Below, piece by piece: positions 26,697 through 35,103 of a stretch of 64,000 nt of DNA; positions within the stretch are counted from its first letter, which is position 1, and each line of letters starts with the position of its first letter. The position numbers and the translations under genes are program-made. The DNA is from Myxococcota bacterium. GTDB lineage: Bacteria; Myxococcota_C; UBA6777. The stretch covers positions 1-64,000 of the forward strand of contig JAKLKB010000008.1 in the NCBI GenBank assembly GCA_023150835.1, given 5' to 3'. The notes beneath the pieces are model-generated. The model did no database searches, was not told the DNA's origin, and saw nothing but the letters and a program-made list of their open reading frames with translations.

Positions 26697-28520
26697 TCAA
26701 GCGTCGGTGTTGGCCTTGGCTTCGAGTTCTTGCCAACGGGCATAGAGCTGATCGACTTGTTGTTGGGCGGTTTGCATCTCGGTGTAGCTTTGTTGAAGGG
26801 CGCGGGGATCGCGGGCGGTGATGGGGTCTTGGAGGCGGGCTTGACAGGCGGCGAGGTGTTCTTCGGCGGCAAAGATTTTTTCTTCGATCTGGGCGAATTC
26901 TTTCTGCTCCATGTACGTGAGGGTGTTTTTGCGTTTTTTGGCGGGTGGTGAGGCGATGGGAGCGGGGGAGGCGGGGAGTTGTTTGACGTTGCGTTTTTGT
27001 TCTTTGCGATGGCTTTCCCATTGAGAGAATCCTGCAAAAAAGCCGTTGCTTCCGTCTTCTTCGAGGCTTAACACGATGTCGGTCACGTTGTCGAGGATGT
27101 AGCGGTCATGGGTGATCAAGACGAGTGCTCCTTGAAAATCGAGGAGGCTTTCTTCGAGGAGTTCAAGGGTCGGGATATCGAGGTCGTTGGTGGGTTCGTC
27201 CATCAGGAGGATATCGGCGGGTTGGAGCATAAGGCGTGCGAGTTGGATGCGGGCTTGCTCGCCCCCCGAAAGCAGGCCGACTTTGAGGCCAAGTTGTTCA
27301 TCACGAAACAGAAAACGGCGGGCCCAGCTTACGATGTGCATCGGCTTGCCTTGGTAGATCACGCGATCGTTGTCGGCAGCGAGGGCTTCTTGGAGGGTTT
27401 GGTTGAGATCGAGTGAAGCGCGATCTTGTTCAAATCGCAAGATCTTGAGTTGATCAGCGCGCTGAATCGTCCCTGTATCGGGGGACATCTCATCTGCGAG
27501 GATCTTGATCAGCGTGGTTTTCCCCGAGCCATTGGTGCCGATCAAGCCGAGGCGCATCCCGGGGCGGAGTTTCAGGCTGAGATTTGAAAAAAGTGTCCGC
27601 CCGCCGAGAGATTTGCTGATGCCTTGGGCGACGAGGAGTTCTTTGGTTTTTCGGCCTGTGTCGTCAAGGGCGATCTGTGCGCTGCGCTGGCTGGCACTTT
27701 GGCGATCGCGAAGGCCGGACAGTTCTTGGATCAGGCGTTCTGCTTCTTGGATGCGGGCTTTGGCTTTGGTGGTACGGGCTTTGGGGCCGCGTTGGAGCCA
27801 TTCGGTTTCACGGCGAACTTTGCTTTGCAGCGATTGTTCTTGGCTTGCGAGGGCTTGGAGATATTCGTCGCGCAAGGTAAGAAAGCGCGAGTAGTTTCCG
27901 CTGCTTCGGAAGATCCCGCCTTCGTAAACGGCGTTTAGTTCCATCACGACGGTGGTTGCGCGTTCCAAGAAAAAGCGGTCATGGGTGACGACCAAGAAGG
28001 CGAATCCGCCTTGGCGCAAGAGGTCTTCAAGCCACAAGATGCCCTCGACGTCGAGGTGGTTGGTGGGTTCGTCAAGCAACAATAGGTCAGGTTCGGTGGC
28101 GAGGGCGCGGGCGATATCAAGACGCTTTTTCCAACCGCCCGACAGCAGCGTTGCGGGTTGCGTGGCATCGCGAAAACCTGCCCGACTCAACGCGATCTGC
28201 ACGTTGACTTGCTTTTGCAGATCATCCAACGGAGCGTCGCGTACAGCTTCGCGCAAGACATCTTCAACGCTCATCCCTTCGGAGAATCGGGAGACTTGGG
28301 GGACGTAGCTTAGGCGCGTATCGCGGCGCAACGAGCGATTCCCTGTGTCGGGTGTGTCCACTCCCGCGAGGATCTTGAGTAAGGTCGATTTGCCTGCGCC
28401 GTTCGGCCCGATCAGTCCGATGCGATCTCCTTCAAATATCCCCATCGACAAGCCTTGGAATAAAAAACGCCCTTGCATCGACTTGCTGATATCTTGGCAG
28501 CTTAGAAGCACTTCGGCCAT
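26697..28520 (-). CDS. uup: ABC-F family ATPase, Uup type
   Basis: This is a 607-residue soluble tandem ABC ATPase without membrane domains. The first cassette has GPNGAGKST, LSGGWKKR and LLLDEPTNHLD. The inter-domain linker is Arg/Gln-rich. The second cassette has GTNGSGKTT, LSGGEQAR and LMDEPTNDLD. After it comes a basic segment and a C-terminal ~75-residue coiled coil (FAQIEEKIFAAEEHLAACQ), characteristic of Uup. ABC-F proteins act at the ribosome; Uup has been linked to recovery of stalled ribosomes and to transposon excision and replication-intermediate processing. GAGGATG precedes the ATG. It is convergent with the secreted two-domain protein (10-bp gap). Confidence 0.93.
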   Translation of the reverse strand: MAEVLLSCQDISKSMQGRFLFQGLSMGIFEGDRIGLIGPNGAGKSTLLKILAGVDTPDTGNRSLRRDTRLSYVPQVSRFSEGMSVEDVLREAVRDAPLDDLQKQVNVQIALSRAGFRDATQPATLLSGGWKKRLDIARALATEPDLLLLDEPTNHLDVEGILWLEDLLRQGGFAFLVVTHDRFFLERATTVVMELNAVYEGGIFRSSGNYSRFLTLRDEYLQALASQEQSLQSKVRRETEWLQRGPKARTTKAKARIQEAERLIQELSGLRDRQSASQRSAQIALDDTGRKTKELLVAQGISKSLGGRTLFSNLSLKLRPGMRLGLIGTNGSGKTTLIKILADEMSPDTGTIQRADQLKILRFEQDRASLDLNQTLQEALAADNDRVIYQGKPMHIVSWARRFLFRDEQLGLKVGLLSGGEQARIQLARLMLQPADILLMDEPTNDLDIPTLELLEESLLDFQGALVLITHDRYILDNVTDIVLSLEEDGSNGFFAGFSQWESHRKEQKRNVKQLPASPAPIASPPAKKRKNTLTYMEQKEFAQIEEKIFAAEEHLAACQARLQDPITARDPRALQQSYTEMQTAQQQVDQLYARWQELEAKANTDA

Positions 28521-28703
28521 CGCGGATCATCCTCATGTTTGCGTGCGTTCGATCATTCTCCCCAAGCGCTCTTGGGGCTGTGCGCGATCCTTCTAGCGCG
28601 TCGTGGGGTTCTTGGCAAACCCTCGACCCTCTGGACTCGGTACATCCGCGCTCTTCTCCCTGACAGAGAAAGGCCGCTTGATATCTCTCAGCAAAGCAGC
28701 AAC

Positions 28704-28842
28704 TTGTGGGATGGTTTTTGGGGCGTTGCCCCACGCCCCACAAGGGACCGATGGCCCCTTGACCCCATATCGGCGGGACGAATAGAGGTTTTTCAAACCC
28801 ACAACGGCTCCGCTTGACAAGACGCAAATACGGCTTTTTTTT
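28704..28842 (+). repeat. Family D composite hairpin element ending in T-run
   Basis: This is the full D layout: hairpin GGGGCGTTGCCCCACGCCCC, hairpin around GGGACCGATGGCCCC, the box GAGGTTTTTCAAACCC, then CGGCTCCGCTTGAC and CGGCTTTTTTTT. The last part resembles an intrinsic terminator. It lies in the 650-bp gap upstream of uup and of the nucleotidyltransferase. Confidence 0.75.
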
Positions 28843-28865
28843 AGAATTGTGTTGCTTCGATCAGG

Positions 28866-29089
28866 ATAGGACTTACGCTGTTGGTAGCGCTCCCACCTAC
28901 GCATAAGCACGATCAAAAAAATCAAACGCTCGGATGCACCGCAGTTTTTTCTTCGTGCTTGTGCTTATTTTCATCGGGGAGCGCTATGAAAAGGGAAACC
29001 CTGAGATATCAGAACGTTGTAGGGGCGGTTCGCGAACCGCCCACGCCCGAACATGAGCCTTTTTCGTATCGAACTGCGTAAGTCCTATA
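28866..29089. repeat. Family C MITE-like element copy C1, perfect 13-bp inverted ends
   Basis: This 224-bp element starts ATAGGACTTACGC (28866-28878) and ends with its exact inverse GCGTAAGTCCTAT (29077-29089). It contains no ORF of note. Its right half carries the palindrome GTAGGGGCGGTTCGCGAACC followed by GCCC, also present in C3. Similar GGACTTACGC termini occur on insertion sequences, but I cannot assign a parent transposon. Confidence 0.85.
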
Positions 29090-29170
29090 TTGATGAAGAA
29101 GTTTTTTTGAGCAAAGGGACCGAAGGTGCAGATATCATACGGCCAAATCGAGCGGCGAAAGGCAGGCAGC

Positions 29171-29680
29171 ATGGATACAAAAGCGGTCTTTGGGTTCGTC
29201 GATCCAAAAGTGCGGAACGCAGCGTTGCAAGTTGCCGAACAGTTGCGCAGGTTGGGCGTTCGTTTTGCGCTTGCGGGTGGTTTGGCTGTTGGGGTGCATG
29301 GCTACGTGCGAGCAACCAAAGACGTCGACTTTCTTGTGGGCGAAGAAGCCTTTGAACATCACGGACTGTTCGTCACATTCAAGGCGGGTGTGCCGATTCA
29401 AGTCGACGGTATCCAAGTAGATTATCTGTCCGCTTTTTCTTTGGGAGAGCACCTCGTCCAAGACTTAGAACATCCGTCTGTTTGCGACGGACTGCCCGTT
29501 GTTTCCATCGAGTCGTTGATCTACATGAAGTTGGTTGCAAGGCGAAGACAAGATCAGTTGGATGTGATCCAGCTGATCAAAGCGGGCGCAAATACCCGTT
29601 CCCTTCGTCGTTATCTTCAAGAACACGCCGCAGATCAACTCCCTCTCTTTGAAGAGCTGCTTGAAGAAGCCGAAAAATAA
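29171..29680 (+). CDS. Nucleotidyltransferase family protein (MNT/AbiEii-like)
   Basis: This 169-residue protein has a minimal nucleotidyltransferase core: FALAGGLAVGVHGYVRATKDVDFLV (~30-54), where GG and the DVD acids form the metal/NTP site. A further acidic strand, VDYLSAF, follows, then SIESLIYMKLVARRRQDQLDVIQLIKA, the helix common in AbiEii/DUF1814-like proteins. Such proteins appear in toxin-antitoxin systems, but no HEPN or AbiEi-like partner is adjacent. The ATG at 29171 is chosen over an earlier codon because it begins at the conserved part. It is bracketed by family C elements on both sides. Confidence 0.75.
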   Translation: MDTKAVFGFVDPKVRNAALQVAEQLRRLGVRFALAGGLAVGVHGYVRATKDVDFLVGEEAFEHHGLFVTFKAGVPIQVDGIQVDYLSAFSLGEHLVQDLEHPSVCDGLPVVSIESLIYMKLVARRRQDQLDVIQLIKAGANTRSLRRYLQEHAADQLPLFEELLEEAEK

Positions 29681-29687
29681 GCTGAAA

Positions 29688-29862
29688 ATAGGACTTACGC
29701 GGTTGGGGTTGTGTTGTGGGGTTGGAACCCCACGCCCGGGCCTTAGAGCGCGGCTCTATGGACCCCGTGTTCGCGGGGAGATCGATGGTATTTCAAACAA
29801 GCAGCACAGCCGCTTGAAGTACTGCGAGTACGGGGTTTTTTTGTCAACAGCGTAAGTCCTAT
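29688..29862. repeat. Family C MITE-like element copy C2, perfect 13-bp inverted ends
   Basis: This 175-bp element starts ATAGGACTTACGC (29688-29700) and ends GCGTAAGTCCTAT (29850-29862). GAAA immediately flanks it on both sides and could be a 4-bp target duplication. Its interior (29709-29848) is a family D composite (paired GTGGGG/CCCCAC, ATTTCAAAC, T-run), so the two families are nested here. It ends 16 bp before the next start codon. Confidence 0.85.
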
Positions 29863-29878
29863 GAAAAGGTAAAAAAAG

Positions 29879-30223
29879 ATGTTGCTTTGGTGGAAACAAC
29901 AGCAAAAGAACCCGATGCCCGAGAGGCCCTTGCATCCGAAGTGGTTGTGGGCGTTTGTGATCGTGTTGATCGGTTTGACGGGACTAGGGGTGTGGATCGA
30001 GGCGAATCTTCCGTTGGATCCGCAGCGACGGACGATGCTTGCAGACCCGACGTACGCCTACGAAAGAAACCTCAGCATCGCTTTGATGATCGGCCTAAGT
30101 GCGTCTTTGTTGGTGCGTTGGCGTTCGCAGTATGGGTATCTGATCCGTTATGGTGTGTATTGGCTCGTAGGGGTGGGCGGTTTGATGATCGGCTATGCTG
30201 CTTGGTACGGGCTTTTGTGGTAG
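29879..30223 (+). CDS. Small membrane protein, three predicted helices
   Basis: This 114-residue protein is of unknown function. A basic N-terminus (WWKQQQKNPMPERPLHPK) is followed by three hydrophobic helices at about 22-40, 66-81 and 88-114. The loop DPQRRTMLADPTYAYERN lies between helices one and two. The ribosome site is AAAAGG at the very edge of family C element C2, so the element lies where the promoter or leader would be. It is convergent with the ADP-ribosylglycohydrolase gene (8-bp gap). Not assigned to a family. Confidence 0.65.
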   Translation: MLLWWKQQQKNPMPERPLHPKWLWAFVIVLIGLTGLGVWIEANLPLDPQRRTMLADPTYAYERNLSIALMIGLSASLLVRWRSQYGYLIRYGVYWLVGVGGLMIGYAAWYGLLW

Positions 30224-30231
30224 AGGCCAAA

Positions 30232-31353
30232 TCAATAGGGCGGAAACAGTCGACGTAGCCCGTGCAACAAAACAACGCAGAAGAAAAAAGCGTTGCGCAA
30301 GGGCAAGAGTGGCCAAGCCAGCTTGATGGGTGGGAGGGCGTGGGCGAGGGCGTGAGCAAGCCGTTTCATCCAAGCGAGAGATCGGGGGAGATCGCGTAGT
30401 CCGAGCCTCCAAGCAGACGGCATCTGTTCGGGAGGGGTATTTGCGCCTACGATGCCCCCGACGATCGCTGCTACGGTATCGGTATCTCCGCCAAGGCGGA
30501 TCGCGGCTTCTACCGCAGCACGAAGATCTCCAAGGTATCGCAACCAACAAAAGATCGCGATCGGAACGGTATGGTTGATGTAGCCCGTCACTCCGCGCTG
30601 TAAGCCAAGTGCGTTCGCAGCTTCCGATGCTTCGGCGTCTTGCGAAAGATATTTGCGGACGGTCAGCAAAGCATCGTGTAAGGCGTCTCCTTCGGCGTAG
30701 AGCATAAGCTGATCGAGAAGCTCGCAGGGAGTGTGGCTTGGAGCGGATGGAGAGAGCAGACCAGCATGGAGGCGGGCGGCGCAAGCGATCAGGAATGCGC
30801 CAGCTTCGGCTTGTGGGTCTGTATGAGTGAGTCGCGTGCTGATCTTGACGAATAGGCGGAGTTGATCGAGATCGTGGCAAACAAGGCCGAGGATCGGGGC
30901 GCGCATGGCAGGCCCGTTTCCTGCGGAAAATACGCCGCTTTGGTGGGGTGGGAAGCCGAGCCAAAGCTTGAGGATGGCGCGCAACGTCGCAAAGCCCACC
31001 CCTGCGGGCAAACCAAGCAACCATCCCCGCAGTCGCCATGCAAGCGAGCGCCCAAAGCGCTGCGGATCGCCTTGGGCCGCAAGCCAAGCTTGGGCGGTCA
31101 TGCAGTGGTGTTCGGTATCGTCGCTGATCATGCCGTAGCGACCGACAAAAGCGTGTTCGATCGGGGCTGTTCCAAACAGCCGAAACGCACGTCGTGAAGG
31201 GATGCCTTCGCGTGGAAGCCCCACCGCGTCACCGAGCGCAAGGCCCCATAAACATCCGAGGATCTGGGCCTCGGTGGCTTGAGGGGGGCGAAAGACTAGA
31301 GCAGAGGCGTCTTGGGCCGTCGGATGGGCTGTTTGAAGAGGAGACGTAGGCAT
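30232..31353 (-). CDS. ADP-ribosylglycohydrolase family protein
   Basis: This 373-residue DraG/ARH-fold hydrolase is expected to remove ADP-ribose from proteins or small molecules using a dinuclear Mg/Mn site. Motifs in order are GCLWGLALGDAVGLPREG (~33-50), the metal-binding SDDTEH (~77-82), SAGNGPAMRAPILG, LTHTDPQAEAGA, and the C-terminal RLGGDTDTVAAIVGGIVGA that completes the metal site. All metal acids appear intact. The C-terminus ends in a hydrophobic stretch (LRNAFFFCVVLLHGLRRLF), unusual for this family, which could tether it to the membrane. No ADP-ribosyltransferase partner is adjacent. Confidence 0.88.
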   Translation of the reverse strand: MPTSPLQTAHPTAQDASALVFRPPQATEAQILGCLWGLALGDAVGLPREGIPSRRAFRLFGTAPIEHAFVGRYGMISDDTEHHCMTAQAWLAAQGDPQRFGRSLAWRLRGWLLGLPAGVGFATLRAILKLWLGFPPHQSGVFSAGNGPAMRAPILGLVCHDLDQLRLFVKISTRLTHTDPQAEAGAFLIACAARLHAGLLSPSAPSHTPCELLDQLMLYAEGDALHDALLTVRKYLSQDAEASEAANALGLQRGVTGYINHTVPIAIFCWLRYLGDLRAAVEAAIRLGGDTDTVAAIVGGIVGANTPPEQMPSAWRLGLRDLPRSLAWMKRLAHALAHALPPIKLAWPLLPLRNAFFFCVVLLHGLRRLFPPY

Positions 31354-31505
31354 GGGTGGTATGGGCCTTTCTTGATCGAGTCACCTGTTGAACTTTTGAG
31401 TGGGTGAGGCCGTCCACGCGATGCGTGCTGTTCGGCAAAAGCAGCGCGATCCTCGCCCCTCCAAGCGATAAAGCGGAGGGCTAAAAAGATCACCGCTTTT
31501 TATCC

Positions 31506-31565
31506 CTCACGGGGTCAAGGGGCCTTCGGTCCCTTGCGGGGCGTGGTACCTCGCCCCACAACATC
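31506..31565 (-). repeat. Family D hairpin element, partial
   Basis: It contains ACGGGGTCAAGGGGCCTTCG and then GTCCCTTGCGGGGCGTGGTA and CCTCGCCCCACAA, matching the two D hairpins in reverse orientation. It lies directly upstream of C3 in the 384-bp gap before arfB. Confidence 0.65.
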
Positions 31566-31570
31566 AATCA

Positions 31571-31722
31571 ACTGCGTAAGTCTTGTATTGATGGGGGGTA
31601 CGCAGTTGAAAAGGGAAACCGTGAAGAATCAACCCGTTGTAGGGGCGGTTCGCGAACCGCCCGCGCCCAAACATGGGCCTTTTTCGTATCGAACTGCGTA
31701 AGTCCTATCTTGATGAAGAAAA
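31571..31722. repeat. Family C related repeat copy C3
   Basis: Positions 31608-31722 match the right part of C1 (28985-29101) closely, including GTAGGGGCGGTTCGCGAACC and the end GCGTAAGTCCTAT (31696-31708), followed by TTGATGAAGAA as in C1. A second, degenerate copy of the same end (GCGTAAGTCTTGT) sits at 31574-31586. The left ATAGGACTTACGC end is missing. It ends 16 bp before the arfB start. Confidence 0.8.
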
Positions 31723-31737
31723 AAGGAAAAAGAAAAG

Positions 31738-32169
31738 ATGTTTACCGAAGACATAGAGATCCAAGAAGGTTTATCGATACCCTCCTCGGAGGTGTCGTTT
31801 CGTTATGCACGCAGCGGTGGTCCGGGAGGACAGCATGTGAACAAAGTCGAGAGCAAGGTGATCTTGTTTTTCGATATCGCGGGTTCGCCGTCGTTAAGCG
31901 AGGAACAGCGGGCCTTGTTGTTGGAGCGTTTGCAGAGTCGCTTGGACAAGGATGGGGTATTGCAGTTGACAGCGCAGCGTTTTCGTAGTCAATACCGAAA
32001 TCGTGAGGACGCGATCGAGCGATTTCGGCTGTTGTTGGCAGAGGCTTTGACCGAAGAAGCCGAGCGCAAGCCCACCCGCACCCCGTATTTTGTGGAGCGC
32101 CGCCGCCTTGAAAACAAGCGCCTGCGCGCCCAACGCAAGCAAGACCGCAACTGGCGTTGGGACGACTAA
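31738..32169 (+). CDS. arfB: Alternative ribosome-rescue factor / peptidyl-tRNA hydrolase ArfB
   Basis: This 143-residue release-factor-like hydrolase frees stalled ribosomes lacking a stop codon. The catalytic GGPGGQ motif is at 27-32 in YARSGGPGGQHVNKVESKV. The basic C-terminal tail (RRRLENKRLRAQRKQDRNWR) is the mRNA-channel sensor of ArfB. The size matches the family. The ATG is preceded by AAAAGGAAAAAG, next to repeat C3. The DUF445 gene follows on the same strand. Confidence 0.93.
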   Translation: MFTEDIEIQEGLSIPSSEVSFRYARSGGPGGQHVNKVESKVILFFDIAGSPSLSEEQRALLLERLQSRLDKDGVLQLTAQRFRSQYRNREDAIERFRLLLAEALTEEAERKPTRTPYFVERRRLENKRLRAQRKQDRNWRWDD

Positions 32170-32262
32170 GGCAGAGGCTTGACTTTTGTCGATGGCTTGA
32201 ACACCAGTTTGTTTTCGTCGATGGGACGGGATGGAGAGCGCTTGGTTGTAGAGGAGGCATCG

Positions 32263-33459
32263 GTGGGCGTTGTGCTGTTGTACCTTGCGATCCCTGTGAC
32301 AAGCGCGTTGGTGGGGTGGGGGACCAATGTTCTTGCGATCAAGATGATGTTTTTTCCGTTGGAGGCTGTGGGCAAACCGCCTTTTTTGGGATGGCAAGGG
32401 ATCATCCCTGCGAAGGTGCGGAAGATGGCGACGATCTGCGTGGAGATGATCTTGGGCCGCTTGATCAGCGTGCGAGAGATGTTTGATCGCCTTGAGCCGC
32501 TACGGGTGGCCGAAGAACTGAGGCCGCTGTTGGAGCAGACGACCGAACGGGTGGTGGCGGGCGTGATCTCCGAGCAGTATCCGCGCCTGTGGGAAGGTCT
32601 TCCTGCGATCGTCAAAGAGCGCACTTACAAACGCCTACACAAAGAACTGCCTGTTGTGGTCGAAGAGATCATGCAAGAACTGCAACTGCATATCGAAGAG
32701 ATCTGCGACGTGCGGCAGATGGTAATCGAGGCGTTTGTGCGCGACAAAGCCCTGCTCAATGCGTTGTTTTTGCGCTGTGGTAGCAAAGAGTTTGAATTCA
32801 TCGGTCGTTCGGGACTGTACTTTGGATTCTTGTTTGGCCTTGTGCAGATGGGGATCTGGATCGTGGTGAAGCCTTGGTGGTTGTTGCCGTTGGCTGGGCT
32901 GATCGTGGGGTATGCGACCAATTGGCTTGCGTTGAAGATGGTGTTTGAGCCGCGTGAACCGATGAAGTTCGGCCCTTTTGCGTGGCAAGGATTGTTTTTG
33001 AAGCGACAGCGCGAAGTCTCCCAAGAATACGCCGCGATCTTCGCACGCGAAGTTTTGAATGGAAAAAATCTGATTGAAGCGATCTTGCGTGGACCTGCGG
33101 CAGATCGGTTGTTTGCGGTGATCGAGCATCACTTGAAGCGAGCAATCGATGAATCATCGGGATATTCGAAGCCGCTGATTCAGGTGGTGGCTGGAACGGC
33201 CCAATACATCGCAATGAAGGAGCGGATCGCCAAGCGCGTGATCGAGGAGATGCCGATGGCGCTTAGCCGTCTGCATCAATACACGGACGAGGCCCTTGGG
33301 ATCGAAGAGACTTTGCGCAACAAGATGAATGAGCTTCCTCCCGCAGATTTTGAAGGGATCTTGCGCCCGATATTTCAGGAAGATGAGTGGATCTTGATCG
33401 CTGTGGGGGCATTGTTGGGACTGTTGGTGGGGTTTGCGCAATTGGGGTTTCTGTTTTAA
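32263..33459 (+). CDS. DUF445 family membrane protein
   Basis: This 398-residue protein starts at GTG 32263, chosen because GAGGAGG lies five bases before it and the protein then begins directly with the typical DUF445 N-terminus (LLYLAIPVTSALVGWGTNVL). In-frame codons at 32179 and 32221 would give longer forms without a ribosome site. A duplicated hallmark is visible: GWGTNVLAIKMMFFP with GWQGIIPAKVRKMA near the N-terminus, and GYATNWLALKMVFEP with AWQGLFLKRQREVS in the middle. Membrane helices lie at the N-terminus, centre and C-terminus, with long helical soluble regions between. The family function is not established. Confidence 0.88.
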   Translation: MGVVLLYLAIPVTSALVGWGTNVLAIKMMFFPLEAVGKPPFLGWQGIIPAKVRKMATICVEMILGRLISVREMFDRLEPLRVAEELRPLLEQTTERVVAGVISEQYPRLWEGLPAIVKERTYKRLHKELPVVVEEIMQELQLHIEEICDVRQMVIEAFVRDKALLNALFLRCGSKEFEFIGRSGLYFGFLFGLVQMGIWIVVKPWWLLPLAGLIVGYATNWLALKMVFEPREPMKFGPFAWQGLFLKRQREVSQEYAAIFAREVLNGKNLIEAILRGPAADRLFAVIEHHLKRAIDESSGYSKPLIQVVAGTAQYIAMKERIAKRVIEEMPMALSRLHQYTDEALGIEETLRNKMNELPPADFEGILRPIFQEDEWILIAVGALLGLLVGFAQLGFLF

Positions 33460-33567
33460 GGGTCGTGTTGGTGTTTGTTCGCAGAGGTGCGGGTGCGCCA
33501 AGGAGAGGGTCCCCAAGCGGGCGACGTTTGGGAGGATGAGGCGAGCGAGGAAGAAGTGGAGAAGGCG

Positions 33568-35091
33568 ATGCAACAAGGTGTGTTAAGGGAGCCGATGTCG
33601 CCCGTCGATGCGGCTTGGTTGAGCATGGAAGAACCGACCAATTTGATGATGATCTCGGGGGTGATGCAATTTGCCCAGCCGATCGAGAAAGAAGCGTTGT
33701 GCCGTGTGTTGATGGAGCGGCTGGTGGGGCCGTATCGACGTTTTCGGCAGCGGGTGGTGGAGCCTGCGGTGGGGATCGGCGCACCGTATTGGGAGGAGGT
33801 GGAGTCTTTTTCTTTGGAAAATCATCTCGTGGAGATGGATATCGCCGCGCCCTACGATCGCTTGACGTACCAAAACCAAGTGAGCGTGTTGTTGAGCGAG
33901 CCGTTGGATCGGGACAATCCGCTTTGGTGTATGCACTTGTTGCGAGAGAATGGGGAGATTCGAGCGATCTTTGTGCGGGTACATCATTGTATTGCCGATG
34001 GCATCGCGCTGGTGGTGGTGCTGTTGTCGATGGCCGATCCAACCGAAGGCTCGGAGAACTCGACTCTTGCGGAATCCGAAGCTGTGCAAGGTGGTGCTGG
34101 AGGGCGGGAGGCAGCGGTGGAGTCGGACACGTTGTTTGATCGGCTGCGTGGTTTGGGCGATCTTGCGCGGACAGCGATGGACAGCGGCGTGTTTCAAGCG
34201 GCGAAACAAGCAAGCGAACAAGTGATGGAGCAGTTGTCGACGCGAGCAAGCGGCGTGTTTCAGCAAGTACGGGAACTTTCGTCGAAGCTGCTTGATGGGG
34301 GGCGAGATTTGTTGCAACGCCCCGATCATTGGGCTGATCAAGTGCGTATCAGCGCGCAAGGTTTGTTGGCCCCTGTGCGCTTGTTGTTGGAACGCGATGA
34401 ACCCGCAACACGTTTTCGTGGTCCCCTTGGGACGGCCAAAAAGGTGGCTTGGTCTCCACCGATCCCGTTGTCGGATATCAAAGCCCTTCGCACGACAACG
34501 CACGTAACGGTGAACGATATCTTGATGGCTGCGATGACGGGCGCTTTGCGGCGGTATTTGTTGCAACATGGCGAATCGCTCGATGGGATCGAGCTTCGTG
34601 CGGCGATCCCTGTGAATCTGCGACCGATCGAAGAAGCCAAGCGCCTTGGGAATGCGTTTGGTTTGGTGTTTGTGCAGCTTCCTGTGGGCGAAGAAAGCCG
34701 AGAGATCCGCACGTTGCAGATCAAAACACAGATGGATGAGCTCAAACGATCTCCCGAAGCCTTGGTGACGTTGGGGATCTTGCGCGCTGTGGGCTTTACA
34801 CCTTCCGAGATCAAGCGATGGTTTGTGGAGATCTTTGGTCGTCGGCTGACTTGCGTGATGACGAACGTTCCGGGGCCGCAGCAGCCATTGCGGATGGCAG
34901 GGCAGCCGTTGGAAACCTTGATGTTTTGGGTTCCACAGACAGGGCGTTTGGGGCTTGGCGTGAGCCTCTTGAGTTATGCGGGCAGTGTGCGTTTGGGCGT
35001 TGCGGTGGATGCCGGATTGATCGATGATCCCGATGCCATCGTGCAAGCATTTCAAGAAGAGATCGCAGCGATGATGCGCGATCGATCGTGA
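33568..35091 (+). CDS. Wax ester synthase / diacylglycerol acyltransferase (WS/DGAT)
   Basis: This 507-residue acyl-CoA-dependent acyltransferase makes triacylglycerol or wax ester storage lipid. The N-terminal MSPVDAAWLSMEEP is typical. The catalytic HHCIADG (139-145) matches HHxxxDG, and DNPLWCMHLL is the PLW motif. NDILMAAMTGALRRYL, AAIPVNLRP and MTNVPGPQQPL belong to the C-terminal half. An insert of ~130 residues between the two halves (about 165-290) is partly helical. The ATG at 33568 with GGAGAAGG upstream is preferred to a TTG at 33475. It is 12 bp upstream of the acyltransferase gene. Confidence 0.92.
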   Translation: MQQGVLREPMSPVDAAWLSMEEPTNLMMISGVMQFAQPIEKEALCRVLMERLVGPYRRFRQRVVEPAVGIGAPYWEEVESFSLENHLVEMDIAAPYDRLTYQNQVSVLLSEPLDRDNPLWCMHLLRENGEIRAIFVRVHHCIADGIALVVVLLSMADPTEGSENSTLAESEAVQGGAGGREAAVESDTLFDRLRGLGDLARTAMDSGVFQAAKQASEQVMEQLSTRASGVFQQVRELSSKLLDGGRDLLQRPDHWADQVRISAQGLLAPVRLLLERDEPATRFRGPLGTAKKVAWSPPIPLSDIKALRTTTHVTVNDILMAAMTGALRRYLLQHGESLDGIELRAAIPVNLRPIEEAKRLGNAFGLVFVQLPVGEESREIRTLQIKTQMDELKRSPEALVTLGILRAVGFTPSEIKRWFVEIFGRRLTCVMTNVPGPQQPLRMAGQPLETLMFWVPQTGRLGLGVSLLSYAGSVRLGVAVDAGLIDDPDAIVQAFQEEIAAMMRDRS

Positions 35092-35103
35092 GGAGAGAGT
35101 TGG

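Noticed and set aside
33583-35055. 490-codon minus-strand open frame
   Set aside because: It lies wholly inside the WS/DGAT gene on the opposite strand, whose product carries the diagnostic HHCIADG motif. The antisense product is His/Arg/Gln-rich without any domain.
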